From: Mucidula mucida
Lineage: Eukaryota; Basidiomycota; Agaricomycetes; Agaricales; Physalacriaceae
Length of the DNA stretch: 64,000 bases
Assembly (NCBI GenBank): GCA_015501055.1
Contig: JADNYV010000041.1
Span: 62,001-126,000 of the forward strand
Direction of reading: 5' to 3'
Part shown: positions 10,254 through 21,193 of the stretch, piece by piece
How positions within the stretch are numbered: the first letter of the stretch is position 1
Layout: every line of letters starts with the position of its first letter
Notes under the pieces: model-generated
The model's input: only the letters and a program-made list of their open reading frames with translations
The model's database searches: none
Told to the model about the DNA's origin: nothing
Translations under genes and position numbers: made by a program

Positions 10254-12496
10254 CTAAACGGAAAGCGAGTCGGAATACAGACGTACGCGGCGTCACGCTC
10301 GAACTACCTGGCGTCAGCAGAGGATATGCCAAACAGCGTGGAGAAGCGTTTTGAGAAACTAGAATTCCAGTTCTTCTGGGAAGGAAAGACAGCAAGAGTA
10401 AATAGACCAACCCTGAAACTCCCACTAGACGAGGGGGGACAGAACCTAGTTGACATCAAGCTGCGAAACGATGCCATACACCTTGTCCACCTCATCAACT
10501 TCCTGGGATTGAACGGCCCGGTACCGCGCTGGGCAGTCGTAGTCCAGGACATCCTAAGGTGTAACGTACTCAGCGCGTATAAGAACATGGGTCCAAACAT
10601 ACTCACCAATATATTTCTCCAGACGTGGGACTCGGTCAAGAGTGACCTGCCGTCAGACGTGAAACGCATGCTAAAAGTAGCACGGGAAGTCAACTTGACG
10701 CTCGACGGCCTGGATATCACACCGGAAGTAAAAAGATCACTGCCAATATGGCTTCACCAAGGGTGGGCGCCAGACAATAACAGGAGAACGAACGATGAGA
10801 AGGCGAGATGTCTCCAGGCGGCCCATAAAGTCTTAACGACAGGGGACGCACAAGACGTAGCTGAGGGGAGAGACGAACGTCTGGTAGGGTGTGAGGATAC
10901 AGCGGCATGCCAGCGCAGAGCACAGCAACTCCTCGATGCGCTGGACCCCAAATGGGACCCAAGGACACCGAGTGCACCGAACGACCGCCCCGCTAACGCG
11001 GACGAAGCAGAAAATGAATTCCCACGACACGTGACGCCGGTTAGTGATGTCGCGGATCTCTTCAGAGTTTTTGCAAAGGGAAAGGATCTGAGAGGGGCTG
11101 AGGCTCATGTTGTCAAAGACGTTGCGGAGGCGGAACCCCCTGTGCACAAGAACGCCTGCATAGCGCTGGAACGGAACAAGTTGAGTGATGACGGGGTGGG
11201 AGTGTGGTTCAAGACGGATGACCCACGGAACACCCCGCTAATCCCCCCAAGGGATATGAATGATGAAACGACACTAACGGCCCTGGGGATTCAAAGGATC
11301 CTTGAGTGTACGCCTGAGTCGGCCGTTCTGACAATAACGGTGAACTCGAAAACGGCAATCAAGAACATGACGGCGCTCCTAAGCAAAAACGAAGATGCAG
11401 GATGGCCAAAGACGCGCCCCGAGCATAAGAAACTGATGCAAGGTGTGGAACCACGCCTGCGGGAGAGGAAAGCGGAGACACACTTCAAGTTGGAAATGGG
11501 ACAGAGACACCCTGGAATGAAAGGAGCACGATCCCTCGCTATAACAGCAGCAGACCAGAGCTCAGCTGGACAACCGACGGACTGCCGGACATAGAGAAGT
11601 CAAACGCGATGTTGACGGGTATGAAGCTAAGAGGATTAACGCAACGCAAAGCGTATATCGAGCTGAAGAAACGCCTGGCAGTCAAAAGGAGGAAAGCGAC
11701 GGAAGCCAACATAGACCGAATCAAATACGCGCTTCGAGACCTGAACGGAGCAGCACCATCAATGAAAAAGATATGGAGATCGACGAGGGGGAAGAACACA
11801 AGTAAGAAGAGCCAAATGTTCCGATGGAGATGTATACATGAAGCGCATGCCACGGGAGAATTTTTCATGAGGATGGAGAACATGAGCCACCGGGCGATTT
11901 GTGAAGTATGTGGAGCGATGGAGTCCATGGAGCACATACTTCTGGAGTGTAATGCTGGAACGCACGAAGTGGTTTGGGACATCGCCAAGGAGCTATGGGA
12001 ACAAGCAGGAGAAGAGTGGCCGGAACTAACATACGGCCTCATCCTGGGGTGTGGCGCCGCGCAGCCCAGTAGTAAAGACAAGTCTAAGGCGGTGCGGGAT
12101 GGACACAATCGACTATACCAAAGACTGATCTCCGAAGGTTCGTTCCTACTGTGGAAGCTGAGGAACAACAGGAGGATTGAACATGATGGTGAGGAAGACT
12201 ACGATCGACCAAGATCGGAAGTAAAGAATAAATACCTGGCGGCGCTCAGAGCGTCAGCGAAAGCAGATTTCGCTATGACGAACAAAGCGAGGTACGGCAA
12301 ACAAGCCATCGGATTGGACATCGTCATGAACACATGGAGAGAGTTAGCTACATCGAGTTCCGAACAGGAGGATAGGTCGTCACGCGCTCGTGCTGAGCAA
12401 GTCGGGGTTTTAGTGGGTAGTGGGCTGACAAAAGCTTTAGATCGTTTGATCCAAGGTGTCAGCCCGAGTCCCACACTACGTAACAGTGTGCGTTAA
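10254..12496 (+). pseudogene. LINE ORF2 3' part: RT thumb, degenerate RNase H, zinc knuckle
   Basis: The frame runs from 10254 to 11594. It shows a post-RT segment (EFQFFWEGK, then GGQNLVDIKLRNDA) and an RNase H-like stretch (GVGVWF at about 11200, then DETTLTALGIQRIL). The usual TDSK is VNSK, so a catalytic Asp is lost. The frame then shifts by one near 11545-11575. From about 11550 to 12496 the second frame continues with LTQRKAYIELKKRL and a CEVC...HILLEC zinc motif at about 11900-11950. The copy is dead: 5'-truncated, frameshifted and missing a catalytic residue. Confidence 0.85.
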
Positions 12497-12570
12497 CGCA
12501 TTTTGACCGACGCGACCTATCATTCCCCTCATGCAGTTCGAAGTCCGGTGATATCGGAACCAGAACTAAA

Positions 12571-12587
12571 CGGCGCCTGCGGCGCCG
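12571..12587 (+). other. GC-rich hairpin at LINE 3' end
   Basis: CGGCGCC-TGC-GGCGCCG, a perfect 7-bp stem with a 3-nt loop, sits 13 bp before the A-rich tail. It may be the 3' UTR structure recognised by the element's reverse transcriptase. Confidence 0.6.
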
Positions 12588-12797
12588 TAAGCGTGCATCC
12601 AAAAATAAAAAAATAAAAAAAAATAAAGGTTGTGGGACGAACGTCGAAAACGAGAGTGGCAAGTGCCAGTCGCTGGAGAGCATTAAGACGGAGCAAGTAA
12701 ACAAATACAATGATGGGACAGAAGCAAATAGATATACTCGGATATACATATATATTGAATAGCAGATGCGCGACAGATAATGCAAGATGATATATGA

Positions 12798-14160
12798 TCA
12801 AGCTGCCTGGCCTGGCATCGACAGCTGAGATCGGAAAATCTCCTTGCGCGATACCGCACAGAATCGGATATTCCCGCGAACCTTCCAGCCATACTGAAAT
12901 TGACTCTGGCCTATACGAGGTTTGAGGCGTTCCAGAACATCATCCATAGAATACTCGATGTAGTCGCCACGACGATACGCCGCCGGACATTGCTTCAATT
13001 CGTCGACGAACTTGATGCCCTCAACCTCGCCCAAGGCCTCCGCCGCCAACGCTTGCACCTCAGGCAGCGTGAAACCAAAGGCACCTCTAACTCGGTCATC
13101 GTCGGTGCGGAAAGGCTGGCTGATACAGTCCAAGACGACATGACTGATAGCGATGTAATTCTCGGGGGTAGACTTCAATAGCGGCCAGTTGAAGTTGTCG
13201 ATGAGGAGAATCAGTTTGTGGCCCGAATACGTGAGGAGTGTCTAAAGACATGGTTAGAAGAGAGCGCCACTGGAGCATATAAGCGCTGACCAAGATCTCG
13301 TCGAAGGTATCTTTAGATGTGGGATGAACATAGCTCAAAATTTCATCTTCGTCAAACAAGTCCAGTTGCTCGGCGTATTGGCGAAGGAAGCTACGATATA
13401 TCGAGTTTAAGTACGCGTTCGCCGAGCTGCACATGTTCTCGCTGGTATCATAAAAGACCCCCTGGAGGTCGACAGGCAGCACCAGTCGGTCGCCCCGAAA
13501 GTATGAAAAGCTTGATGGGCGAGGACCAAATGCATGCGCGACGGCACGCTCATTGAGAACGTCGTGAATGAACTCGGATGTGGAAAGGAAAGTCGTCTTC
13601 CCAAAGCCGGAAGGCCGTCTCAATAGGGCAAGTTGATCTTGTCTGCGAGAAATTACAGGACATAACGCATCAACCACAGGTATTTTGTTGACCCATATAG
13701 TCCCCGGAGCGTCAAGAAACGGCTGGAGGATACTTCCCGTCGGCACTCGGCACTACGCAGAATCAGTGTGGTCGGCGCGGATAGGCTATCGGAGGGCTTA
13801 CTTGGGCAGGTGCAAACGTGCATTTGTATATATGAGGGCGAACAAGACTGGGCGGGTTATAGTATTTTGGATAGAAGGAAGCCCCGTCTGGACTTGGGAA
13901 GCGCGAACGCTGGGATTCAGCGCTCTGAGGAGATCCGAAAATCTTCATGTCGGGACTCGGTGCTGAGGTTGTGGTGGGTACATGAGAGAAAAGGCTCGTT
14001 TGGCAATCTGATGACCACGACGACACTGCAGAGTCCGCTAAAGGTTGGCTTACAGTTAGTCAGGTAATATAGATCGCCTTTAACGCATACCAGATTCGAC
14101 TGAACGGAGGAATTGCGCGTCATCGCCGGTCGGGCCATGCGCTGTCACAAATACCGACAT
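12798..14160 (-). CDS. AAA-ATPase-like protein, diverged copy B
   Basis: Same four-exon layout as copies A and C (14160-14091, 14037-13802, 13752-13291, 13241-12798), about 403 aa. P-loop RRPSGFGKTTFLSTS; Walker B-like LILLIDNFNWPLL. Compared with A and C it lacks about 48 residues after the QPFRT block (the GGAIMGRPIEEEPSW segment) and has a different C-terminal tail (RSQLSMPGQAA). The third intron begins GTCAGC, a less common donor. Copy B is the older duplicate; A and C are a recent pair. Confidence 0.82.
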
Positions 14161-14717
14161 GCTGAGCTGGATGATAAGCAGTAGTGGTTGTTGGTGGTGA
14201 TAGTAGTGGTAAGAGGGGGACACAGTCTGACTGTTTGGCAATGAACAAAGGTCAGATCACATGCCCAATTTGTCTACCCTTGACTCGGCGTCTTGCTTTG
14301 TTCCGCGCTCACTAACCTAATGAATCAAAGGTAACGCATCAAACAAACAAAAGGTCGAAATTACATCTAATACTCACCGTGCCGAGACCGGAACCGCGCC
14401 TACAAACGATGCAGATCTACTGGAGAAGTTTGACTCCTCTCGTGCGCGGCCTTGATTGAATAAGTCTTACTTTCCGGTTCTTCTTCATCGGGAGTGCAGT
14501 AAATTGGAAGAAGTTTGCGTCTCCCCGTTTGTTCGTTACTCGGAGTCGCCGAATACACGCACGCACAGGACGGGTTCCTGGTCCTCCGGCGCTTGCGCTA
14601 TAGATATGAATGACAAAACGTTGATGGGATTCATCGTAAAGCAGGGTTTCTGGAGAAGACGATACACGACTGTTTTTTCCCCGTACGAGATCTGAGGCGT
14701 ATCAAAACCGTACACAC
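14161..14717. other. intergenic
   Basis: The first ~100 bp upstream of copy B resemble the AAA-ATPase-like promoter region of the other copies (CACCACTA-type runs). The rest shows no gene or clear motif. Confidence 0.5.
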
Positions 14718-16832
14718 TCATCGTCCGTAATCCGCCCGGCCGTCAAAGCGCGGCGCAGTCCATCTCCCGCCGGGGCCATTCCTTCCATGGATAGTTAGCT
14801 CAAGAGGCCTGTCGTGTGGAAACTCAGCCTTTTCTAGATACCGCCTACATCCCAGTCTCTCCGTGCTCGTCAAAAACTTGAGCGTGCGATCATCAACAAT
14901 GGGCGCGACAAGCAGAACCGGATGTTCCCCGTCCATCGTCATCTGCCGGACCTTGGCGCAAAATAACGGCCACGGAGTCTCGTCGGCCCAATCGTTCCAA
15001 TTCTTGCTGCATCCCTCAACCCAGTCCACTGTGACGTGAGAATCGTCCGGTATTTCAGGGAGATACTTTGGTTGATACTCATCCCGCGACGGGAGCGTCG
15101 AGTACTGATAATCAAATACCAGCACGACGTCCTGAGTGTCTTCGTTATCTAGTAGCTGGGCGACGGTGCCATAGTGCTCTCGAAGGTCTCGTACGGCCAT
15201 CCATAGCCAGAACTCTTCATCAAGATGCGGGATTTTGAAGGTATAAAGTCATCCACATCCTGATGATTGATAGTCAGTATTTGGAGGATGAACGAAAAGA
15301 GGGGTCAACGAACTACGGGTCTCAACAACCTCGTGACAGTACGTCCGATGTCTGGTTCGCCAGTCACGCTTTTGGCAACTCGAAGAGCAATATGCAGTAT
15401 GCATACACGCCGAACAGCACCTGAGATTTGATGAAGACTCGGAGACAGATTCGATTCGGGGACACTAAACAAGTCACCATTAGTGTCTGGGGGAGGACTG
15501 CAAGAGATCTACGAACCTGCTCATTTGCACATTCCGTAAATGCCGCCTGACAGAATTGTTTGTATAACTGCCATTGCTTGGATGCGCTGGATCCAAGCTG
15601 GATCCACTGCTGAAAGAACGAGGGCTGAGGCGAAAATATCAACGATTCGCTGGCTTCGGTACGAAGGCGTTCACGACCAGCGCGGAAAAGCTTTAGAACC
15701 GACGGATAGAAGACGTGAGGCATTTGCCGCTCAAAGATCATTTTAAAAAATATCGCGTGGTGCATCGTAGTAATCGTTATACTCAAAGTCGTCCCAATGC
15801 AATTCCCGCAGACGCTTACTCGCAATGAGCATTGTTTCCTGGAGACGATGATGCATGGCGGTTTTAATAGGCGGATAGCCGCCGCGCAACAGTAAGTAGA
15901 TCAGGTCAAGCGTCGAGGTGATGACGACAGGTAAAGTCTCCGCGATTGGACGATTACTTGTCAGTTTCGCTCTGCGGGCCGACAGTCGAGCAAGTAGTTT
16001 GAGGAGCAAGGGGAAAAGCTCGCTCTCCCCGTAAACCACGCTAGACTTTGGAATACTCGTTGCGAATTTGACTACTGCAAAGAACTGCACGGTATACCAC
16101 AGATCAAGGCTGTGCCGAGCCAAGATCTGCGCGAGAGAATATGACAATACGTACGCGACATGGGTTCGTGGATGGTCTCGAAATTCGAGATACGTAGGCT
16201 GAGATTTTGTACTGGTCGAATCCGAATTGGTGGCCAGAACATCGATAAATGGGCGAAAGGAGATATCAATGTGTGCCAACGACGAAAATATCATCAGGCG
16301 AGTAATTGAACGAATGAAAGATGCGTTCGCTTCAGCCTCCTGACTGGAGAAAATGGTGGAACGAGCTCCCACTGCTAGTAGCGCTGCAACGAGCTCGGAG
16401 ATAATTGGCGCGATGACCGGGACTTCTTCAGTGTGAGTGTTATTTCGATCACATATAAAGTTGATCATGTTCGTCACTCGAGTCCTTAGAAGAGGGAAGT
16501 GAGCGGTGATCGTTTCGATCGCGAAGGATCGTGAGGTTGTTGATTTGGACATTTTAACCCCCAGGGATATGATCTCGAAACAGGGCAGGTAGATGGCATC
16601 AGGTGAGAACTCTCCGTCGCCTGACGGGAGTCCGAGCAGATTCCACACTACTGCGGCTGTCAGGCGAAAGGGAACTTTTTCGGAGCGCACAAGAAGAACA
16701 AGAGCTGCGCCAGCGTCTGAGGAAGGATTTTGATAGATTGTAGCAGCTAAAGCCTACGCCAAGAGACGATATCAACGGCCATAGGCAAATTTGTGCTATT
16801 CAGCTTACCTTGAAGCGACCAATGGAAGTCAT
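14718..16832 (-). pseudogene. MYND zinc-finger protein gene with two lesions
   Basis: Starts MTSIGRFK at 16832 (8-codon exon to 16809), resumes at 16753 with ALAATIYQNP, and runs through a helical domain to HWDDFEYNDYYDAPRDIF. The frame breaks at a run of six T (minus strand; plus 15745-15750). Removing one T restores KMIFERQMPHVF...FTECANEQ. After an intron, an exon carries the MYND finger: CCSAC, then YCSSSCQKRDW and HRTYCH. An in-frame TGA follows at 15251-15249, and the same frame continues into FWLWMAVRDLREHYG through to 14718. MYND fingers bind protein partners; such proteins are numerous in Agaricomycetes. Either a young pseudogene or an intact gene with sequence errors. Confidence 0.75.
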
Positions 16833-16961
16833 ATTACCGATGGTTAGTCCTCTTTCCACTGACCAATGTGGTGTCAAGTCAAGGGGTTGGGGCACAGCCA
16901 CCAAATTGCCTCCGGATAAGATAACAAGTCCCGATCATACATAACATACCATCCTGCCACC
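16833..16961. promoter_or_regulatory. compact divergent promoter
   Basis: 129 bp separate the start codons of the MYND gene (minus) and the MCUR1-like gene (plus). No TATA-like element seen. Confidence 0.5.
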
Positions 16962-17567
16962 ATGTCACTCCGCTCTGTCTCCCGTATTTCTCATAGAATA
17001 ATACACACCACATCCGCTAGACTATCCGACTTTCATTTTGACACGCACCATTTCGTGCAGCGGCTCGAGCGCGAAGGCCTGAACCGCGCGCAGGCCGAAG
17101 GCATCATGACTGCGCTCGCAGATGTCATCGACGAGTCCATCCGGAACATGGCGTCGAACATGGTCACCAAGGCGGACCAGGAGAAGCAGCATTATACACA
17201 ACAAGTCGATTTCGCACAGCTCAAGTCTGAACTGCTCCTCGTGTCGAAGAATGACTTGGCATCGCTCAAGGGCGCGCACGATGCGCTGCAGACGGAAGTG
17301 GAGCGGCTGAAGGCGCGCTTGAGGGAAGAGGTTACGCGGACGCAGGCTGGGGTCCGGTTGGATTTGAACTTGGAGCGGGGGCGGATGAGGGAGGAGGGTA
17401 AGAAACAGGAGTTGAAGGTTCGCGAGGTGGATACGCGGATTGAACAGGAGATCGCCGCGCTGAGGACGGGCATTCAAATGAGCAAGGCTACGACGTTGCA
17501 GTACCTTGTAGGATTTGTTACAGGTGGTGCTGCACTGTTGATGGCGTATGTACGCTTCAGGTCATAG
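16962..17567 (+). CDS. mitochondrial MCUR1/FMP32-type coiled-coil protein (DUF1640)
   Basis: Single exon, 201 aa. The Arg/Ser-rich N-terminus (MSLRSVSRISHRIIHTTSAR) looks like a mitochondrial presequence. It is followed by the family hallmark FDTHHFVQRLEREGLNRAQA, a long coiled coil (about residues 60-170) and a C-terminal membrane segment (LVGFVTGGAALLMAYV) ending in a short basic tail. Members sit in the inner mitochondrial membrane; human MCUR1 is linked to the calcium uniporter, and yeast FMP32 to respiratory-complex and proline metabolism. Length is normal for the fungal family. Divergent from the MYND gene. Confidence 0.9.
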   Translation: MSLRSVSRISHRIIHTTSARLSDFHFDTHHFVQRLEREGLNRAQAEGIMTALADVIDESIRNMASNMVTKADQEKQHYTQQVDFAQLKSELLLVSKNDLASLKGAHDALQTEVERLKARLREEVTRTQAGVRLDLNLERGRMREEGKKQELKVREVDTRIEQEIAALRTGIQMSKATTLQYLVGFVTGGAALLMAYVRFRS

Positions 17568-18145
17568 GAGATGCAAATGCACGATCGTACTGATATTCTC
17601 AAACCAAGTTCCTGACTACACTCGAACTTTGACGACGACAACTGCGCACTGCGTCGTTTTCGTATCATTAACAGCGACTTCGAGGCGTTCGGAGCTCGGA
17701 GTGGCTATCATTCCTTCAGTGATAGATCAGCATGGACGAGACTCGCAGCGGCGATGTTGCCTGCAATCCCTATTCCACTTGGCTTTGCGACTATGAAATT
17801 CTTCAAAGGAATATGGGCGGAGATGGATGATTGGGAGAACTCCAGTATCAAACACCTTTGCGACTTTGGACTGATATGCTGGGAGCGCTGAAATATGTGG
17901 TCATCACGGTACGACACCAAACAACGTACTGCCACACGGGGTGTTTTGCCATGTAGCGGAAGCAAACAAAGGATGAAAGCGGATTTTCGCTCGCAATAAA
18001 TCGCGCCGAAGCATATTTGGCAGATATATCGATACAAATGTAAATGGTGTTACAACATGATGCCTGTAGGTAGAGTAGAAAGATGTAAATATATATACAC
18101 GTAAATTTTATATACACAAGTGAAGAAATGAATATGGACACCCCA
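17568..18145. other. intergenic between convergent genes
   Basis: About 580 bp including 3' UTRs. AT-rich near 18030-18120 (TATATATACACG-type runs), consistent with polyadenylation regions of both genes. No coding signal seen. Confidence 0.5.
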
Positions 18146-21083
18146 TTATTTCGGGAGCCTCCCAGTAGGCGACAGGATGTATTCAGACGGGAAACGTCTC
18201 CTTGACTGCCTAGACAAAACACAGAGGCCGGCGACCACGATGACCAAGAGAACCACGATCATCCCTCGAGGCTTTCCAACGTTATCCGTTCCAACATACT
18301 GGCATTCATAGCGATGGTCGTTGACCGTGCCTGCCTGAACGTCTCCGGCGTATTCATCGCCTTGGCCCTCCGCCTCCTTCCACAACGCGAAGATGCTGTA
18401 TTCGCCCCATTTGCCGGCCTTGTTCCACCCCACGTAGAAGAAGTCTTCCAGTTTCTTCGGGGGGTCCTTCTTCAGGTCTCGGGTCTCGACCGGCCGTTTC
18501 TTGGGATAGTTCTTCTTGAACGGTGTGTTCTTGAAGACGTGTTCTGGGAGGACGTTTCGACAGTACTCGGAAAAGGCACTGATCATCGCCGTGTGCTCGG
18601 GCTTCAGCTTGTGAAAGTCTACTTTGTGGTTCGTGCGAGGAAACTCGAACCCAAGCGTGCCTTCTATGATATTGCAGATGGGAATGTTTTTGTCCTCGGT
18701 GACGACGGTGAGATTCTTCTCGGTGAAGAGAATGTCGATCCGACGACCGAATTCCGTCTCGGTCTCCAAGGTCGCCAGGGCAGTGCTGCCTGCACCGACG
18801 GCCAAACTCATCTGGCACAAGTTCAACGACAGGCACTGGAGTTGGCCTTCGTTGAAGTAATAGTTTGATACGGCGGTCCGAGTAGCTTTCAGGTACCAGG
18901 CAAGAGCCTTGTACCACCATTCAGCGGTGCCGTCGAATGGCTCGAGAACACTGAGGCCGGTCATTTTGACAGTGTTGACAATTTTTTTGAGGAACTGAGA
19001 CGCTCATGAGTTCGTGGTACAGGTATGTAACGAAGCTTACTCACAGCGGTCTTCATCGCCTCGCACGGGAATATATATCTCTCCGATACGTCAAGATCCT
19101 TCGAGTAGGGTTTGCCGTTACCGGTGAGTATACCCTCATCATAACAGAGGGCATAGAAAGGTTGCGGCGTCTCTGGGCGTTGAACCAGTTTGTAGCCGTG
19201 TTTCAGAGCCTCATCGGGGGGAAGGTCGCCGTAAGCGTGGCGGAAAGCATGGGGATCAGAGACCGGCACGCCGATTTGAACTCCTTGAACAGCGAGTTCT
19301 GTCAACGATGGTTCCCATTGCATTGTTCTTCGAGCGTAAACAGCCCTAACGGCGGGTTGGGCAACTGGATCAATGAGAACATTGACATCTTCATTGCACA
19401 CCTTTCGAATGTAATGTATGGAGGGGGTAATAGCGTGGCGGGGGCCAAATAATTGAAGCATTTTATGTGCGTACTCCTGAGGTATTTGGTACCCCAACTT
19501 TGGCCCACAAAAATACCTCGGAAGATGTGCCAAAGCTGCCTGCAAGGAAAATTTCCCCCGCGCGTCCAGTTCTCCACGAAGAGCAGCTACGCAAGCCTGA
19601 AATTGCACACGGCCGTACCCAGCAACTCCAAACCCGGCTACTGTTTTTGTGGCATCTGTTGGCGAAAAGCGGCTGAGGCGAGTGGCAAGGGCAGGCGATG
19701 CGCCAAAGAAGTAGATCCGGGCGCCGAACGACTCTTTAAAGGCGTAAATCGCGTCGTAGAAGTGGGTCTCAAGGAGATTAATGATTTCATCGACGGAGGG
19801 ATATGAAGGGGTTGATGGCGAGGATGTGAGGGACATGATTTCCGCATAGCGAGTGATGGAATCATAGTCCTCTATAAACATGGACATTGTTGAATCTTCG
19901 GCTGTTTCGGAATGGCGCTTGAAGTGGTCCTGTTCGAGTTCAACTCAATGACGATACGCTGTTTTTAGATATAGAACTCACAAAGAATAATTTCAAGGCA
20001 TCGCGACCACTCTTCTTCCCAAATAAAGCATCGGCGGACGCAATAGATAAATCGTTACCATATTTTGTTATAGCGATATCGAGCCCGTCATCAATGATGC
20101 CCGTCAAGTGCTTAAGGATCGTTTCCAGCGTTTGGAAACCTCGTGGAAGGGAAAACGTGAATGACAGGATGTAATCCTGAGAGTGTTCCGAGGGGTTTTC
20201 GAGCGCCCACGGTCCTATTTTGAGCTGCCCAAAAGTTTCGACAAAGTCGTCTTTATGATGCCTATCGCGGTAGTACTTGAGCATCGACGAGTAACTTTTG
20301 GAGCTCGACCGCGAGAGTTCACTTGTGTAAAATCCGTTCACATCTCCCTCCAATAGTTGGATAGTTATAGAGAAATCGGCGAATAAGACTCCGTCGGTTC
20401 GAATGTGCTTCATGAAGTCACTGGGCGGTTCACGCTAAAGAAACTTGAGTGTGAGTTTCTTACCGTTGAAATCAATGTCACAAACGTACAGGAGAAAGAG
20501 CAACAGCAGGATTGCCACATTTGAATACCGGAAAGGCTTTGTAAGTCTTTTGATCGCTATCCGAGAGTTGTTCAACCTCGATCTGGGTAACGACCACCTT
20601 CCTTGACTTTTTCGGCGGCCGAACGTTATCGACATGAAGATGAGGACGTGGCGGTGCTAGACCTGTCTGTGGAGAGGGAGATGGCTGCGAGTCGACACGG
20701 ATTCGCTTCTTTGTCAAGTGCTTTGGATACACGACGAAGTGAATGTTCTGGGGGTTAAACTTGCGATAGACATGCCTAGGAATAGCATTTGTTACGCGTC
20801 GGCCAGAAAGATGCGGCTCCCTCCCAGTGTCCTCGTCTAGAGCAAAGCTTTGGGGAAGGTCTACCTGGTAGACCTCGGCTCCCTCCCAAAAACAAGTGAC
20901 CGCACAATCGCGGTCGTGGATGCTCTGAATACAGTGCAGAAGAAAGGCTTCGACCATGTCGAGCTCGCCGAGTTCCCCTTCAACGGTGAAGTTGAGCATA
21001 CTAGCTTTGAGACCATCAACAGCATTGTGACCGCTGAGGAGAAAGCGGATGAGGGTTTCTACTGGTGCTTTCTTTTTCGACAT
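18146..21083 (-). CDS. large orphan protein with C-terminal membrane anchor
   Basis: Four exons join in phase 0 (21083-20490, 20434-19982, 19929-19045, 18994-18146), about 926 aa. It starts MSKKKAPVETLIRFLLSG, has a basic, Pro-rich stretch near residues 125-165 (KKRIRV, PPKKSRKVVV), then long globular regions with no motif I recognise. A hydrophobic segment near the C-terminus (GMIVVLLVIVVAGLCVL) is flanked by RQSRRRF, so a tail-anchored membrane protein is likely. The all-phase-0 joins support one gene. Its start faces AAA-ATPase-like copy C, 254 bp away. Confidence 0.75.
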
Positions 21084-21193
21084 GGGGGTAGGTTGCGTGA
21101 GGGATGGTGGTGGTGATGGTGTGAGAGATGATCGGACAATCGGAGCGTGCTTTGTAGTAGGCTATAGCCATTGTTCAAGCAAAGCGTCACGTT

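Larger units (their letters stand above)
10237..12639 (+). mobile_element. 5'-truncated non-LTR retrotransposon (LINE) with target-site duplication
   Basis: The insert is bounded by ATAAAGGTTGTGCGACG at 10237-10253 and ATAAAGGTTGTGGGACG at 12623-12639, a 17-bp duplication with one mismatch. The 3' copy directly follows an A-rich tail (12601-12622, AAAAATAAAAAAATA type), as expected for target-primed reverse transcription. The insert keeps only the part downstream of the reverse-transcriptase catalytic core. It lies between AAA-ATPase-like copies A and B. Confidence 0.88.

Noticed and set aside
18314..18868. 184-aa plus-strand frame
   Set aside because: Antisense to the last exon of the 926-aa gene, which is supported by consistent splicing.
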